A stretch of 64,000 nt of DNA from Spirochaetales bacterium Spiro_02 (GTDB lineage Bacteria; Spirochaetota; Spirochaetia; Sphaerochaetales; Sphaerochaetaceae): contig LVBD01000004.1 in assembly GCA_001604275.1 (NCBI GenBank), positions 1 through 64,000 of the forward strand. The letters are read 5' to 3'. Both the position numbers and the translations under genes were made by a program. Positions 27,241 to 35,261 of this stretch are shown in pieces; position 1 is the first letter of the stretch, and every line of letters begins with the position of its first letter. The notes below the pieces were generated by a model, which worked only from the letters and a program-made list of their open reading frames with translations, had not been told where the DNA came from and did no database searches.

Positions 27241-27473
27241 GGCCTTGCTTTTCGAAGGTATGTTCGTACGCCGGAAACACGGTAGCGTACAAGCGGAGGG
27301 CGGGATCTTCCGATTCTGGTCCGCCAGCGGATTGGAAGCGGTCGGGAGGTCGTGGCAAGAAACATGAATGTAACGTGGACGACTTGTCAGCTTGAATTCG
27401 TTCGCGGATAGCTTTGCGGAGGAAAACCGGCGCCGACTCATCTGCCGGTGATGTCGCAAGGAAGGAGAAGGAT

Positions 27474-28982
27474 GTGCAGGAGCCCGTACTGACGATCAAT
27501 GATCTGACGAAATACTTTCCCGGCATCAAAGCCTTGGACGAAGTGCGCATGACGGTTCGTCCGGGGGAAGTTCATGCGCTGATAGGAGAGAACGGCGCCG
27601 GTAAGTCGACACTGGTGAAGATCCTCACCGGAGTATACGCTTCCACCGGAGGAACCATCGCCTTGGAAGGGCGTGAGATTTCCTTCCGCAATGCGATCGA
27701 CGCCCAACAGGCCGGAATCGTGGCGATCCATCAGGAAGCCTCGATGTTCCCGGAACTGAGCGTGACCGAAAACATCTACATGGGCCATCATCTGCGCAAC
27801 CCGAGGACGAAGAAACTTGACTGGAAACAGATGCGGGAGAACACCCGCGGTCTTCTGGATCAGATGCAGCTGGATATCGACCCCGATACGCTAGTGAAGA
27901 ATCTCGGGGTGGCCCAGCGGCATATGGTCGAGATTTCCAAGGCGCTGTCGCTCAATGCGAAGGTAGTGATCATGGACGAACCTACCAGCGCCCTGACCTC
28001 GCGGGAAGTGGAGGAACTGTTCCGGATCGTGAACAATCTCAAGGCAGAGGGAAAGGCGATCATCTTCATTTCCCATAAGTTCGAGGAGATTTTTGAAATC
28101 TGCGATTATTTCACTGTCCTTCGCGACGGCAAGTATGTCGGCGAAGGGTATGTCAGGGATACGACGGAAGAAAAGATCATCAACATGATGATCGGACGGG
28201 ACATCGACCAGATGTTCCCGAAAAAGGATACGCACATCGGCGGCGCGCTGCTGGAAGTCGAGGGGCTTTCCCAGCTTGGTGCCTTCCAGAACGTGTCGTT
28301 CACCCTCCATGAAGGGGAGATCCTCGGATTCTTCGGCTTGGTCGGAGCGGGGAGGACGGAAGTAGTCCGCACCGTATTCGGCATCGATCCATCGAGCGGC
28401 GGTTCCATGAAGCTATATGGCGGACCGTATGCGCCGCGCTGCCCCCATGATGCGATGAAGCGGGGGATCGCTCTGGTTCCCGAAGACCGTCAGAAGCAGG
28501 GCCTTGTCCTGGCTATGTCGCTGACCAAGAACATCTCGCTTCCCAAGATCAAGCACTTGAGTCGGCACGGATTCATCACGCAAAGGAAGCGGGAGGAGGA
28601 ATACACCCGTACCTACGGCGAGCAGATGGAGATCAAAGCCGCGGGCTACCATGTCGATGCTGAGACGCTGTCCGGCGGCAACCAACAGAAAGTGGTCCTC
28701 GCCAAGTGGATCGGCACCCAGCCGAAGATTCTGATTCTTGACGAACCGACGAAAGGCATCGATGTCGCAACCAAGGCCGCCGTACATGAATTCGTATCCG
28801 AGATGGCCGCACGGGGCGTCGGAATCATCCTCATTTCTTCGGAACTGCCGGAAATCATCGGAATGTCCGACCGAGTGGTCGTAATGCACGAAGGAGATGT
28901 CACCGCGACGCTCGATCGCGCGGATGCGACGGCAGAGAACATCATGCGCGCCGCGATCGGCGATATCAAGGAGGCCAAGTGA
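27474..28982 (+). CDS. rhamnose ABC importer, ATPase (two ABC domains, RhaT type)
   Basis: 502 residues with two ABC cassettes, as in RbsA/MglA. The first has Walker A GENGAGKST, a signature region in LGVAQRHMVEISKAL and Walker B VVIMDEPTS. The second has the degenerate Walker A GLVGAGRTE, the signature TLSGGNQQKVVLAKW and ILILDEPTKGID. The GTG at 27474 is chosen because GGAAGGAGAAGG lies just upstream; the frame runs back to 27414 without an SD. Its stop overlaps the next ATG by one base (TGATG). It powers the two permeases that follow. Confidence 0.92.
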   Translation: MQEPVLTINDLTKYFPGIKALDEVRMTVRPGEVHALIGENGAGKSTLVKILTGVYASTGGTIALEGREISFRNAIDAQQAGIVAIHQEASMFPELSVTENIYMGHHLRNPRTKKLDWKQMRENTRGLLDQMQLDIDPDTLVKNLGVAQRHMVEISKALSLNAKVVIMDEPTSALTSREVEELFRIVNNLKAEGKAIIFISHKFEEIFEICDYFTVLRDGKYVGEGYVRDTTEEKIINMMIGRDIDQMFPKKDTHIGGALLEVEGLSQLGAFQNVSFTLHEGEILGFFGLVGAGRTEVVRTVFGIDPSSGGSMKLYGGPYAPRCPHDAMKRGIALVPEDRQKQGLVLAMSLTKNISLPKIKHLSRHGFITQRKREEEYTRTYGEQMEIKAAGYHVDAETLSGGNQQKVVLAKWIGTQPKILILDEPTKGIDVATKAAVHEFVSEMAARGVGIILISSELPEIIGMSDRVVVMHEGDVTATLDRADATAENIMRAAIGDIKEAK

Positions 28983-29992
28983 TGTCGACAGGACAGAACC
29001 TTGATTGGAAGCAGTCTGTCAAGAAACTTTTCGCCCGCAGGGAGGCGAGCCTGGTGCTGCTGCTGATCCTGATGCTGATTCCGATCACCATCCGTTCTCC
29101 GCAGTTCATCTCTCCGGGAAACGTCAATACGATCCTCAACGACATGGCGATTCTGGTAATCGTCGCCATCGGGGAATTCTTCGTCATCCTTTCCAACGGC
29201 ATCGACCTGTCCGTCGGATCCGTCATCGCTTTCACCGGCATGGCCTGCGGCATGATCAACGAATCGTACCCTGCGTTCCCCGCTCCGCTGCTTCTGATCG
29301 TCGGGCTTGCCATCGGTGCGTTGATGGGGGCTCTCAACGGGGTGCTCGTCGCCTATGGCAAGATTCCTCCGATCATCACCACGCTAGGGACGATGAGCAT
29401 CTATCGCGGCATGACGTTCCTGCTCAGCAAGGGAACGTGGGTCACGGCTCATGAAATGACCGCCTCGTACATCGGGCTGCCTCGTGTTTCCTTCCTAGGC
29501 GTTTCCGTGCTGCTGTGGATCGCGCTGCTGGTGATCGTCGCCACCAACTATTTTTCCAAATACACCCGTACCGGTCGTGAGATCTATGCGATCGGGGGGA
29601 ATCCGACAGCGGCGAAATTCGTCGGTGTCAACGAAGCTCGGGTCCGCTTGGTGGTGTTCATCGCTTCCGGATTGCTTTGCGGCTTGGCGGGGGCGCTGTG
29701 GACCGCGCGATATGCGTCGGCGGTAAACGAAATGGCCACGGGATTCGAGATGCAGGCTGTAGCCGCCTGCGTACTGGGCGGCGTGAGCTTCTCCGGTGGC
29801 GCCGGCGCGATTTTCGGCGTAGCGCTCGGCACGCTGTTCCTCGGCGTGGTGAACAACGCACTGCCAGTCATCTATCTTTCGACATTCTGGCAGTTGTTCG
29901 CACAGGGGCTGATCGTGCTGGTGGCCCTTTCGATCAATACGATCGTCGATCATCGGAAGATGAAAAAACTGCTTGAACAGAGGAGGGGATGA
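28982..29992 (+). CDS. rhamnose ABC importer, permease 1 (RhaP type)
   Basis: 336 residues with 8-10 hydrophobic segments of the RbsC type: NTILNDMAILVIVAIGEFFVILSNGIDLSVGSVIAFTGM (about 45-83, with the family G-I-D-L-S-V-G motif), GKIPPIITTLGTMSIYRG and GREIYAIGGNPTAAKFVGVNEARVR. The ATG at 28982 has AAGGAGG 7 bases upstream. A GTG three bases earlier is less likely. Confidence 0.92.
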   Translation: MSTGQNLDWKQSVKKLFARREASLVLLLILMLIPITIRSPQFISPGNVNTILNDMAILVIVAIGEFFVILSNGIDLSVGSVIAFTGMACGMINESYPAFPAPLLLIVGLAIGALMGALNGVLVAYGKIPPIITTLGTMSIYRGMTFLLSKGTWVTAHEMTASYIGLPRVSFLGVSVLLWIALLVIVATNYFSKYTRTGREIYAIGGNPTAAKFVGVNEARVRLVVFIASGLLCGLAGALWTARYASAVNEMATGFEMQAVAACVLGGVSFSGGAGAIFGVALGTLFLGVVNNALPVIYLSTFWQLFAQGLIVLVALSINTIVDHRKMKKLLEQRRG

Positions 29993-29994
29993 GC

Positions 29995-31062
29995 ATGGCG
30001 AATTCAAACGACCTCGTCTCGAAAGGCAGGCTGCTGGATGAATCTGGCTGGAAGAACCGGCTGATCGATATCTTTACCAAATGGGAGGTGCTGCTCGGCA
30101 TTCTCTTCGTGGCGATGTTCGTCTATTTCTCGTTTGCGACGAGATATTTCTTCGATTACTTCAATCTGATGAACGCGACGTTCCAGTTCTCGGAGAAGGC
30201 GATCATGGCTCTGCCGATGATTTTCATCATCATGTGCGGTGATATCGATATTTCAGTCGCCTCGATCGTCGCCTTGTGCGCGTTCGTCATCGGTGTGGCG
30301 GCGGAGGCCGGAGTGGGGATCCCCGGCCTGATCCTGCTCGGATTGCTTGTCGGTACCGCCGCAGGTCTGCTCAACGGGTTGCTGATCACCGGGTTGAACA
30401 TGCCCGCGATCGCCGTCACTCTTGCCACCCAGTCGATCTACCGCGGCATCGCCCAGGGAATCCTGGAAGAACATGCCTGTACCACGTACCCCGAAGGATT
30501 CGGGTTCTTCGGCCAGGAATTCATCCCCGGCACGGTGATTCCGTTCGAACTGGTGCTCTATCTCGTCTTCGCCGTTCTTTTCGCTTTCATCCTGCACAAG
30601 ACGACCTACGGGCGCAGACTCTATGCGATCGGCAACAGTCCCGAGGCGGCGCGATTCTGCGGCATAGATGTCAAGCGGACCCGAGTGATCAACTATACGT
30701 TGATGGGGCTGTTCAGCGGTATCGCCAGCGTTCTGCTGGCAAGTCGCATCCTCAGCGTCCGGTCCAATATAGCAACGGGTTGGGACATGGAAGTCATCAC
30801 GCTGGTCGTGCTCGGCGGCGTGGCGATCACCGGAGGCCGCGGCATGGTCTACGGTGTCATGATCGCATCGTTCTTGATCGGCTATTTGAAATTCGGCATG
30901 GGGTTGCTCAAGCTCTCAGGCACCATGATGACGATCGTTATCGGCACGCTGCTGATCTTCGCCGTTCTGTTGCCGCGGTTGCTCGATATCTACAAGGCGA
31001 ACCGGAAGCTGCGGTTGCAGCAATTGCGTTCGGAACAGGGTGGCAGCCATGGACAGGCGTGA
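29995..31062 (+). CDS. rhamnose ABC importer, permease 2 (RhaQ type)
   Basis: 355 residues. The membrane core contains SEKAIMALPMIFIIMCGDIDISVASIVALCAF (the G-D-I-D-I-S-V motif), GLNMPAIAVTLATQSIYRGIAQGILEE, YGRRLYAIGNSPEAARFCGIDVKRTR and VVLGGVAITGGRGMVYGV. Two different permeases, rather than one used twice, are typical of the rhamnose and Lsr systems and support the assignment. ATG 29995 is favoured, since AGGAGG lies 8 bases upstream; ATG 29989 overlaps the previous stop but is too close to that SD. Confidence 0.9.
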   Translation: MANSNDLVSKGRLLDESGWKNRLIDIFTKWEVLLGILFVAMFVYFSFATRYFFDYFNLMNATFQFSEKAIMALPMIFIIMCGDIDISVASIVALCAFVIGVAAEAGVGIPGLILLGLLVGTAAGLLNGLLITGLNMPAIAVTLATQSIYRGIAQGILEEHACTTYPEGFGFFGQEFIPGTVIPFELVLYLVFAVLFAFILHKTTYGRRLYAIGNSPEAARFCGIDVKRTRVINYTLMGLFSGIASVLLASRILSVRSNIATGWDMEVITLVVLGGVAITGGRGMVYGVMIASFLIGYLKFGMGLLKLSGTMMTIVIGTLLIFAVLLPRLLDIYKANRKLRLQQLRSEQGGSHGQA

Positions 31063-31366
31063 GGCGTTCGTGATGAAACTCAAACCAGGATGTGAAGCTG
31101 AATACGAGCGGCGGCATGCGGCGATCTGGCCGGAGCTGAAGCAGTTGCTTTCCGACAGCGGCGTCTACGACTATTCGATCTTCCTCGACCGGAGGACGCT
31201 GAATCTCTTCGCTTTCCAGCGGACGAGAGGGGAGGGCGGTTCCCAGGATCTGGGCGGCACTGAGATCGTTCGGCGTTGGTGGGCGTATATGGCCGACATC
31301 ATGGAGACCAATCCTGACAATTCCCCGGTATCGATTCCGCTGGAGGAAGTCTTCCACATGGACTGA
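31049..31366 (+). CDS. rhaM: L-rhamnose mutarotase
   Basis: 105 residues, the length of RhaM/RhaU (104), a small ferredoxin-like-fold enzyme that equilibrates rhamnose anomers. Family features are FVMKLKPGCEAEYERRHAAIWPEL (catalytic-region His in RRHAAIWPE), YDYSIFLDRRTLNLFAF and a C-terminal RRWWAYMADIMETNPDNSPVSIPLEEVFHMD. The gene overlaps the end of the second permease gene by 14 bases. It closes the rhaA-to-rhaM transcription unit; a DeoR gene follows after 274 bases. Confidence 0.95.
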   Translation: MDRREAFVMKLKPGCEAEYERRHAAIWPELKQLLSDSGVYDYSIFLDRRTLNLFAFQRTRGEGGSQDLGGTEIVRRWWAYMADIMETNPDNSPVSIPLEEVFHMD

Positions 31367-31403
31367 AGATGCCCCGATTGTGGGAATTTTTGGATAATTC
31401 ATT

Positions 31404-31419
31404 GTATTATAAGTAATAC
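31404..31419. promoter_or_regulatory. inverted repeat after rhaM
   Basis: GTATTA and TAATAC flank TAAG. It is AT-rich, 38 bases after the rhaM stop, and has the symmetry of an operator rather than a terminator. Its function is unknown. Confidence 0.3.
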
Positions 31420-31429
31420 CATGTGCTCA

Positions 31430-31471
31430 TTGCTTTGACATTGCTGCATCGTTGCTTTGACATTGCTGCAT
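31430..31471 (+). repeat. tandem duplication, 22-base period, upstream of the DeoR gene
   Basis: A 20-base sequence starting TTGCTTTGACATTGC occurs at 31430-31449 and again, identical, at 31452-31471. Each copy carries a TTGACA. Shorter TTGC/CAATGC pieces continue to about 31500. Confidence 0.8.
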
Positions 31472-31600
31472 GCTTGGTCGGTGATTGCTCGGACAATGCT
31501 CAGAACCAAACATCCAGCCCATTCTGTTCAAAGGAATGGCACTGATTTTTCTCCAGCTATGCATTTTTATCTTGCAAATGAAACAGTTTCGTAATATTAT

Positions 31601-31633
31601 TGAAAGTACTTTGAAAGTATTATGAAAATAGAA
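31601..31633 (+). promoter_or_regulatory. three 11-base direct repeats, probable DeoR operator
   Basis: TGAAAGTACTT, TGAAAGTATTA and TGAAAATAGAA follow each other without gap and end 8 bases before the DeoR ATG. Direct repeats spaced by one helical turn are common DeoR-family targets, so autoregulation is likely. Confidence 0.5.
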
Positions 31634-31640
31634 GGTGAGC

Positions 31641-32396
31641 ATGGTCGGAGTTACACAGCGCGAAGAACGTATTCTCGAGCTCCTGAGAAGCGGCGAACCG
31701 TATTCGGTGGTCCGGCTGAGCGAAGAACTCGGGGTATCGAGCGTCACGATTCGCAATGACCTGAAGAATCTCGATGCCAAAGGGCTGGTCGTCCGTACTC
31801 GTGGCACAGCTATCGCCGCCGACTGTCCGCAGATGGCTCAGAGACAGTCCAGTCGCATGGCGGAGAAGGAAATGATTGCCCGGACCGCCGCTTCGTTTGT
31901 CAAGGATAACGACACGGTAATGATCACCAACGGCTCCACCTGTTCCTTGATCGCCCGATACCTGTTCGGGCGCAAGGATGTGAAGGTGGTGACCAATTCC
32001 ACGCTGTTGCTACCCTACGCCAGGGCGAATACCGGCTTGACGGTAACGCTCATTGGCGGCGAGTTCCGTCCGCAGGCCGAAGCGATCGTCGGGCCGGCGG
32101 CAGTGGCGCAGATCGAGGACTATCATGTACCGGTTACATTTTTCGGAACCGATGGAATTACGATCGAGCATGGGTTGACGACGGCGTTGATCGAGAATGC
32201 GGATGTGGTGCGGCGCATGTGCGCCCAGGCGACGAAACGCATACTGGTCGTCGATTCGTCGAAGTTCGGGCGCAGGGGGTTTGTCCGCATCATGCCGATC
32301 ACCGATATCGATACAATCATTACCGACGCGGGGGTTCCCCCGGAAGCGGTGGAGAAACTTCAGGACCTCGGAGTAGAGGTCATCGTGGCGAAATAG
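31641..32396 (+). CDS. DeoR-family transcriptional regulator
   Basis: 251 residues from ATG 31641 (AAGGTG five bases upstream; GTG 31635 is an alternative). The N-terminal HTH is TQREERILELLRSGEPYSVVRLSEELGVSSVTIRNDLKNLDAKGLVVRTRG. The C-terminal sugar-phosphate-sensing domain has DTVMITNGSTCSLIARYL, VVTNSTLLL, LIGGEFRPQAEAIVGPAA and ILVVDSSKFGRRGF, the usual DeoRC phosphate-isomerase-like fold. It would sense a phosphorylated sugar intermediate. It is 62 bases before the E2 gene and may head or control the E2-E3-E1-PHP-SDR-ADH-rhaB series. Confidence 0.92.
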   Translation: MVGVTQREERILELLRSGEPYSVVRLSEELGVSSVTIRNDLKNLDAKGLVVRTRGTAIAADCPQMAQRQSSRMAEKEMIARTAASFVKDNDTVMITNGSTCSLIARYLFGRKDVKVVTNSTLLLPYARANTGLTVTLIGGEFRPQAEAIVGPAAVAQIEDYHVPVTFFGTDGITIEHGLTTALIENADVVRRMCAQATKRILVVDSSKFGRRGFVRIMPITDIDTIITDAGVPPEAVEKLQDLGVEVIVAK

Positions 32397-32458
32397 CTCC
32401 GACATTCGCCGAAACGGCGTACCGTACGGAGCGATCGAGAGCCAAGGAGAAACGATAG

Positions 32459-33814
32459 ATGGCAAGTCAGGTGGTAATGCCCAAGCAGGGGAATTCAGTC
32501 GAATCCTGTATTATCGTAGAATGGAAGAAGCGTGTCGGCGATACCGTGTCGGTCGGCGATATCTTGTGTACGGCGGAAACGGATAAATCGACCATCGACG
32601 TCGAATCGACGGCCGATGGAACCGTTCTCGCCCTGCTGTATGAAGAAGGGGCGGATGTTCCCGTCATGCTGCCGATCGCTGTGATCGGGCAGGCGGGCGA
32701 ACAGATCGACGTCGCATCGTCTCCGTCCATCGATGTCCCGCCTGAGGCTTCCTCCGCACCAGATCCCAAAGAACCTGTCGTGCAGCCGCAGCAGGAGATT
32801 CCCGCCGGAGCTCCGGCGGTCGGTTCGTCTCCCCGCGCTCGTGCGACGGCCGGCTCCTTGGGTATCCCTCTTTCTGCGCTGACGGCTACCGGCCCGAAAG
32901 GCCGGATCATTGAACGAGATGTCGTCGCCGCCGCAGGCCAGCCGTTGAGCCCTGCCGCGAAAGCCGCCGCATTGGCCGATGGAACCATGCCTCCTGCCAG
33001 CGGGACCGGCATCGGCGGCCGCGTGCTCGTTTCCGATCTGAACGGCTCTCCCGCCGTTTCGATGGGATCCGTGACGTCGGATTCCATTCCCACAGGTTCC
33101 GAACCGGACATTCCCGCCACGGTGACCGAAATCCCAGTCCGAGGCATCCGCAAGGTCACAGCCCGCCGTATGATGGAGTCGATCCACGGCACCTGCCAGC
33201 TATCGTTGCACGGATGGGCGGATGCCACAGCGCTCAAGCGGATGCGGGCGGGATTCAAGGCGAGCGACCCGTCTCTCGGCCTGTCGAAGATCACGATCAC
33301 CGATCTGGTTCTGTTCGCGGTTTCCCGAACATTGGTCGATTTTCCGGAATTCAACGCCCATTTTCTCGGTGACAAGATCCTCCGGTTCTCCCAAGTGCAC
33401 CTGGGCATGGCCACGGACACCCCGCGAGGGCTGCTGGTTCCTGTGATCCGGAACGCCGCCGTCCGTTCGCTATCCGATATTTCCGCCACAGCCAAGAACC
33501 TGGCCGCGGCCTGTATGGACGGTTCCATCGCTCCGGATGATCTGACAGGAGGAACTTTCACGGTGAGCAACGTCGGGTCATTCGGCATCGAGGCGTTCAC
33601 CCCGGTTCTCAATATCCCGGAAGTAGCCATACTCGGTGTCGGAAGCATCGCCCTGAAACCGGTCGAAGACAAAGACGGCTCGGTGTCGTTCGTCCCTCAT
33701 ATCGGACTATCCTTGACCATCGACCATCAGGCGGTGGATGGAGCTCCGGGGGCGAGATTCCTGCAGACGTTGGCTTCGAACATCGCATCGATCGACCTGC
33801 TGTTGGCGAAATGA
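32459..33814 (+). CDS. dihydrolipoyl acyltransferase (E2 of a 2-oxoacid/acetoin-type dehydrogenase complex)
   Basis: 451 residues. The lipoyl domain (1-80) has the lipoylated Lys about 43 in AETDKSTIDVES. After a Pro/Ala linker come a peripheral-subunit-binding domain (about 124-156, ending LTATGPKGRIIERDV) and a second, weaker one (about 163-194, ending GTGIGGRVLVSDL). The acyltransferase domain (about 220-451) keeps TFTVSNVGSFGIEAFTPVLN and the catalytic HxxxDG in TIDHQAVDGAPGARFL. It transfers an acyl group from lipoate to CoA. The SD AAGGAG precedes the ATG. The acyl group is unknown. The presence of two E3/E1-binding domains is unusual. Confidence 0.93.
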   Translation: MASQVVMPKQGNSVESCIIVEWKKRVGDTVSVGDILCTAETDKSTIDVESTADGTVLALLYEEGADVPVMLPIAVIGQAGEQIDVASSPSIDVPPEASSAPDPKEPVVQPQQEIPAGAPAVGSSPRARATAGSLGIPLSALTATGPKGRIIERDVVAAAGQPLSPAAKAAALADGTMPPASGTGIGGRVLVSDLNGSPAVSMGSVTSDSIPTGSEPDIPATVTEIPVRGIRKVTARRMMESIHGTCQLSLHGWADATALKRMRAGFKASDPSLGLSKITITDLVLFAVSRTLVDFPEFNAHFLGDKILRFSQVHLGMATDTPRGLLVPVIRNAAVRSLSDISATAKNLAAACMDGSIAPDDLTGGTFTVSNVGSFGIEAFTPVLNIPEVAILGVGSIALKPVEDKDGSVSFVPHIGLSLTIDHQAVDGAPGARFLQTLASNIASIDLLLAK

Positions 33815-33848
33815 CGCAGGGCTTTCGTAGAATCCAGGAGGAACAGAC

Positions 33849-35201
33849 ATGGAAGCATATGACGTGATCATCGTCGGAGCCGGCCCCGGAGGCTATGTGG
33901 CCGCGGAACGAGCCGGAGCGTTGGGCAAGCGAGTCCTGCTCGTCGAAAAGGATCAGTTCGGGGGTGTCTGTACGAACCGCGGTTGCATCCCTACCAAAAG
34001 CCTGCTCAACTCTGCCAAGCAGTATCGGCATGCACTGGAGGGTGGCAAGTTCGGCGTCCATTGCTCCGACGTATCGTTCAGTCTTGCCGAAGCCATGGCA
34101 TGGAAGGGAGAGACGATCCAGACGCTCCGGAATGGAATCGAATTCCTGATGAAGGCCAACAAGGTCGATGTCGTGTTCGGGAATGCGACGTTCGTCGATT
34201 CCCACCATGTGCAGGTCGGCGAAACAGTCTATGAAAGCGCGTATCTTGTGCTAGCTACAGGCTCGTCGCCGTTCGTTCCCCCGATCCCCGGCCATGACCT
34301 TTCCCATGTACTGACCAGCGACGGCATCCTGGAACTGCAGCAGGCTCCGAAAACTCTGACTGTCATTGGCGGAGGTGTCATCGGCGTCGAGTTCGCCTCA
34401 TTCTTTTCGATGATCGGTACCCAGGTCACCGTCATAGAGATGATGCCTGAGATTTTGCCGATGATGGACGGCGAGTTCTCCAAACTGATGCGCCGCGAAC
34501 TGAAAGATGTGACGTTCCATCTCGGCTGCAAGGTCGGTGAGATCACCCCGGAGGCGGTCAAATACGTCGATGCCAAAGGCAATTCGCAGGAAATCGCGGC
34601 GGAAATGGTTCTGATGAGTGTCGGACGACGTCCGAACACCGCGGGCTTCGATCCGCTGAAGCTCGAAATCTCCCGACAAGGAGTCGTTGTCGACGAATTC
34701 CTCCGGACGAACGTCGCGAACGTCTATGCGATCGGCGATGTCAACGGGAAGTCCCAGCTGGCGCACAGCGCATCGCGGATGGCCGAAGTCGCGGTTTCCC
34801 ACATGTTCGGTTCCCGAAACCAGCGGATGCGCTACAACGCCATTCCTTGGGCGGTATACGGACAGCCGGAAGCCGCAGGATGCGGGCTGACCGAACAGGA
34901 AGCCTCGAAGCAGGGGATTCCCGTCAAGACCGCCACGACCCAGATGCGCGCCAACGGTCGCTTCCTTGCCGAGCAGGGAAAGCGCGGCTCCGGACTGGTG
35001 AAGGTTGTCGCGCACGCCGCCACCGGCGTAATTCTCGGCGTCCATCTGCTCGGACCGTACAGCAGCGAGATGATCTGGGGAGCCGCCGAGGCGATCGAAG
35101 CAGAACTCCGCGTCCAGGATGTCAAGGAAGTGGTTTTCCCCCATCCGAGCGTTTCGGAATTGATCAAGGATACCTGTTTCGCCATCGACCATGCCCTGTA
35201 G
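33849..35201 (+). CDS. dihydrolipoyl dehydrogenase (E3)
   Basis: 450 residues. The FAD motif IIVGAGPGGYVAAERAGALG (about 7-26), redox disulfide in GGVCTNRGCIPTKSLL (Cys about 41 and 46), NAD motif TVIGGGVIGVEFASFFSMIG, the second FAD motif NVYAIGDVNG and the C-terminal dimer region with HPSVSE (catalytic His-Glu region; His in FPHPSVSE) are all present. It reoxidises the dihydrolipoyl group of the E2 next to it with NAD+. It is part of the E2-E3-E1 set. The SD AGGAGG lies before the ATG. Confidence 0.94.
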   Translation: MEAYDVIIVGAGPGGYVAAERAGALGKRVLLVEKDQFGGVCTNRGCIPTKSLLNSAKQYRHALEGGKFGVHCSDVSFSLAEAMAWKGETIQTLRNGIEFLMKANKVDVVFGNATFVDSHHVQVGETVYESAYLVLATGSSPFVPPIPGHDLSHVLTSDGILELQQAPKTLTVIGGGVIGVEFASFFSMIGTQVTVIEMMPEILPMMDGEFSKLMRRELKDVTFHLGCKVGEITPEAVKYVDAKGNSQEIAAEMVLMSVGRRPNTAGFDPLKLEISRQGVVVDEFLRTNVANVYAIGDVNGKSQLAHSASRMAEVAVSHMFGSRNQRMRYNAIPWAVYGQPEAAGCGLTEQEASKQGIPVKTATTQMRANGRFLAEQGKRGSGLVKVVAHAATGVILGVHLLGPYSSEMIWGAAEAIEAELRVQDVKEVVFPHPSVSELIKDTCFAIDHAL

Positions 35202-35261
35202 CCGGCGGCCTGACCGACGAAGATGATTCGATAGATACGATACGTGAAGGAGAGATAATCT

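Noticed and set aside
25773-27365. Open frame of 530 codons on the minus strand
   Set aside because: Antisense to the aldolase end and the rhamnose-binding protein; composition is that of a shadow.
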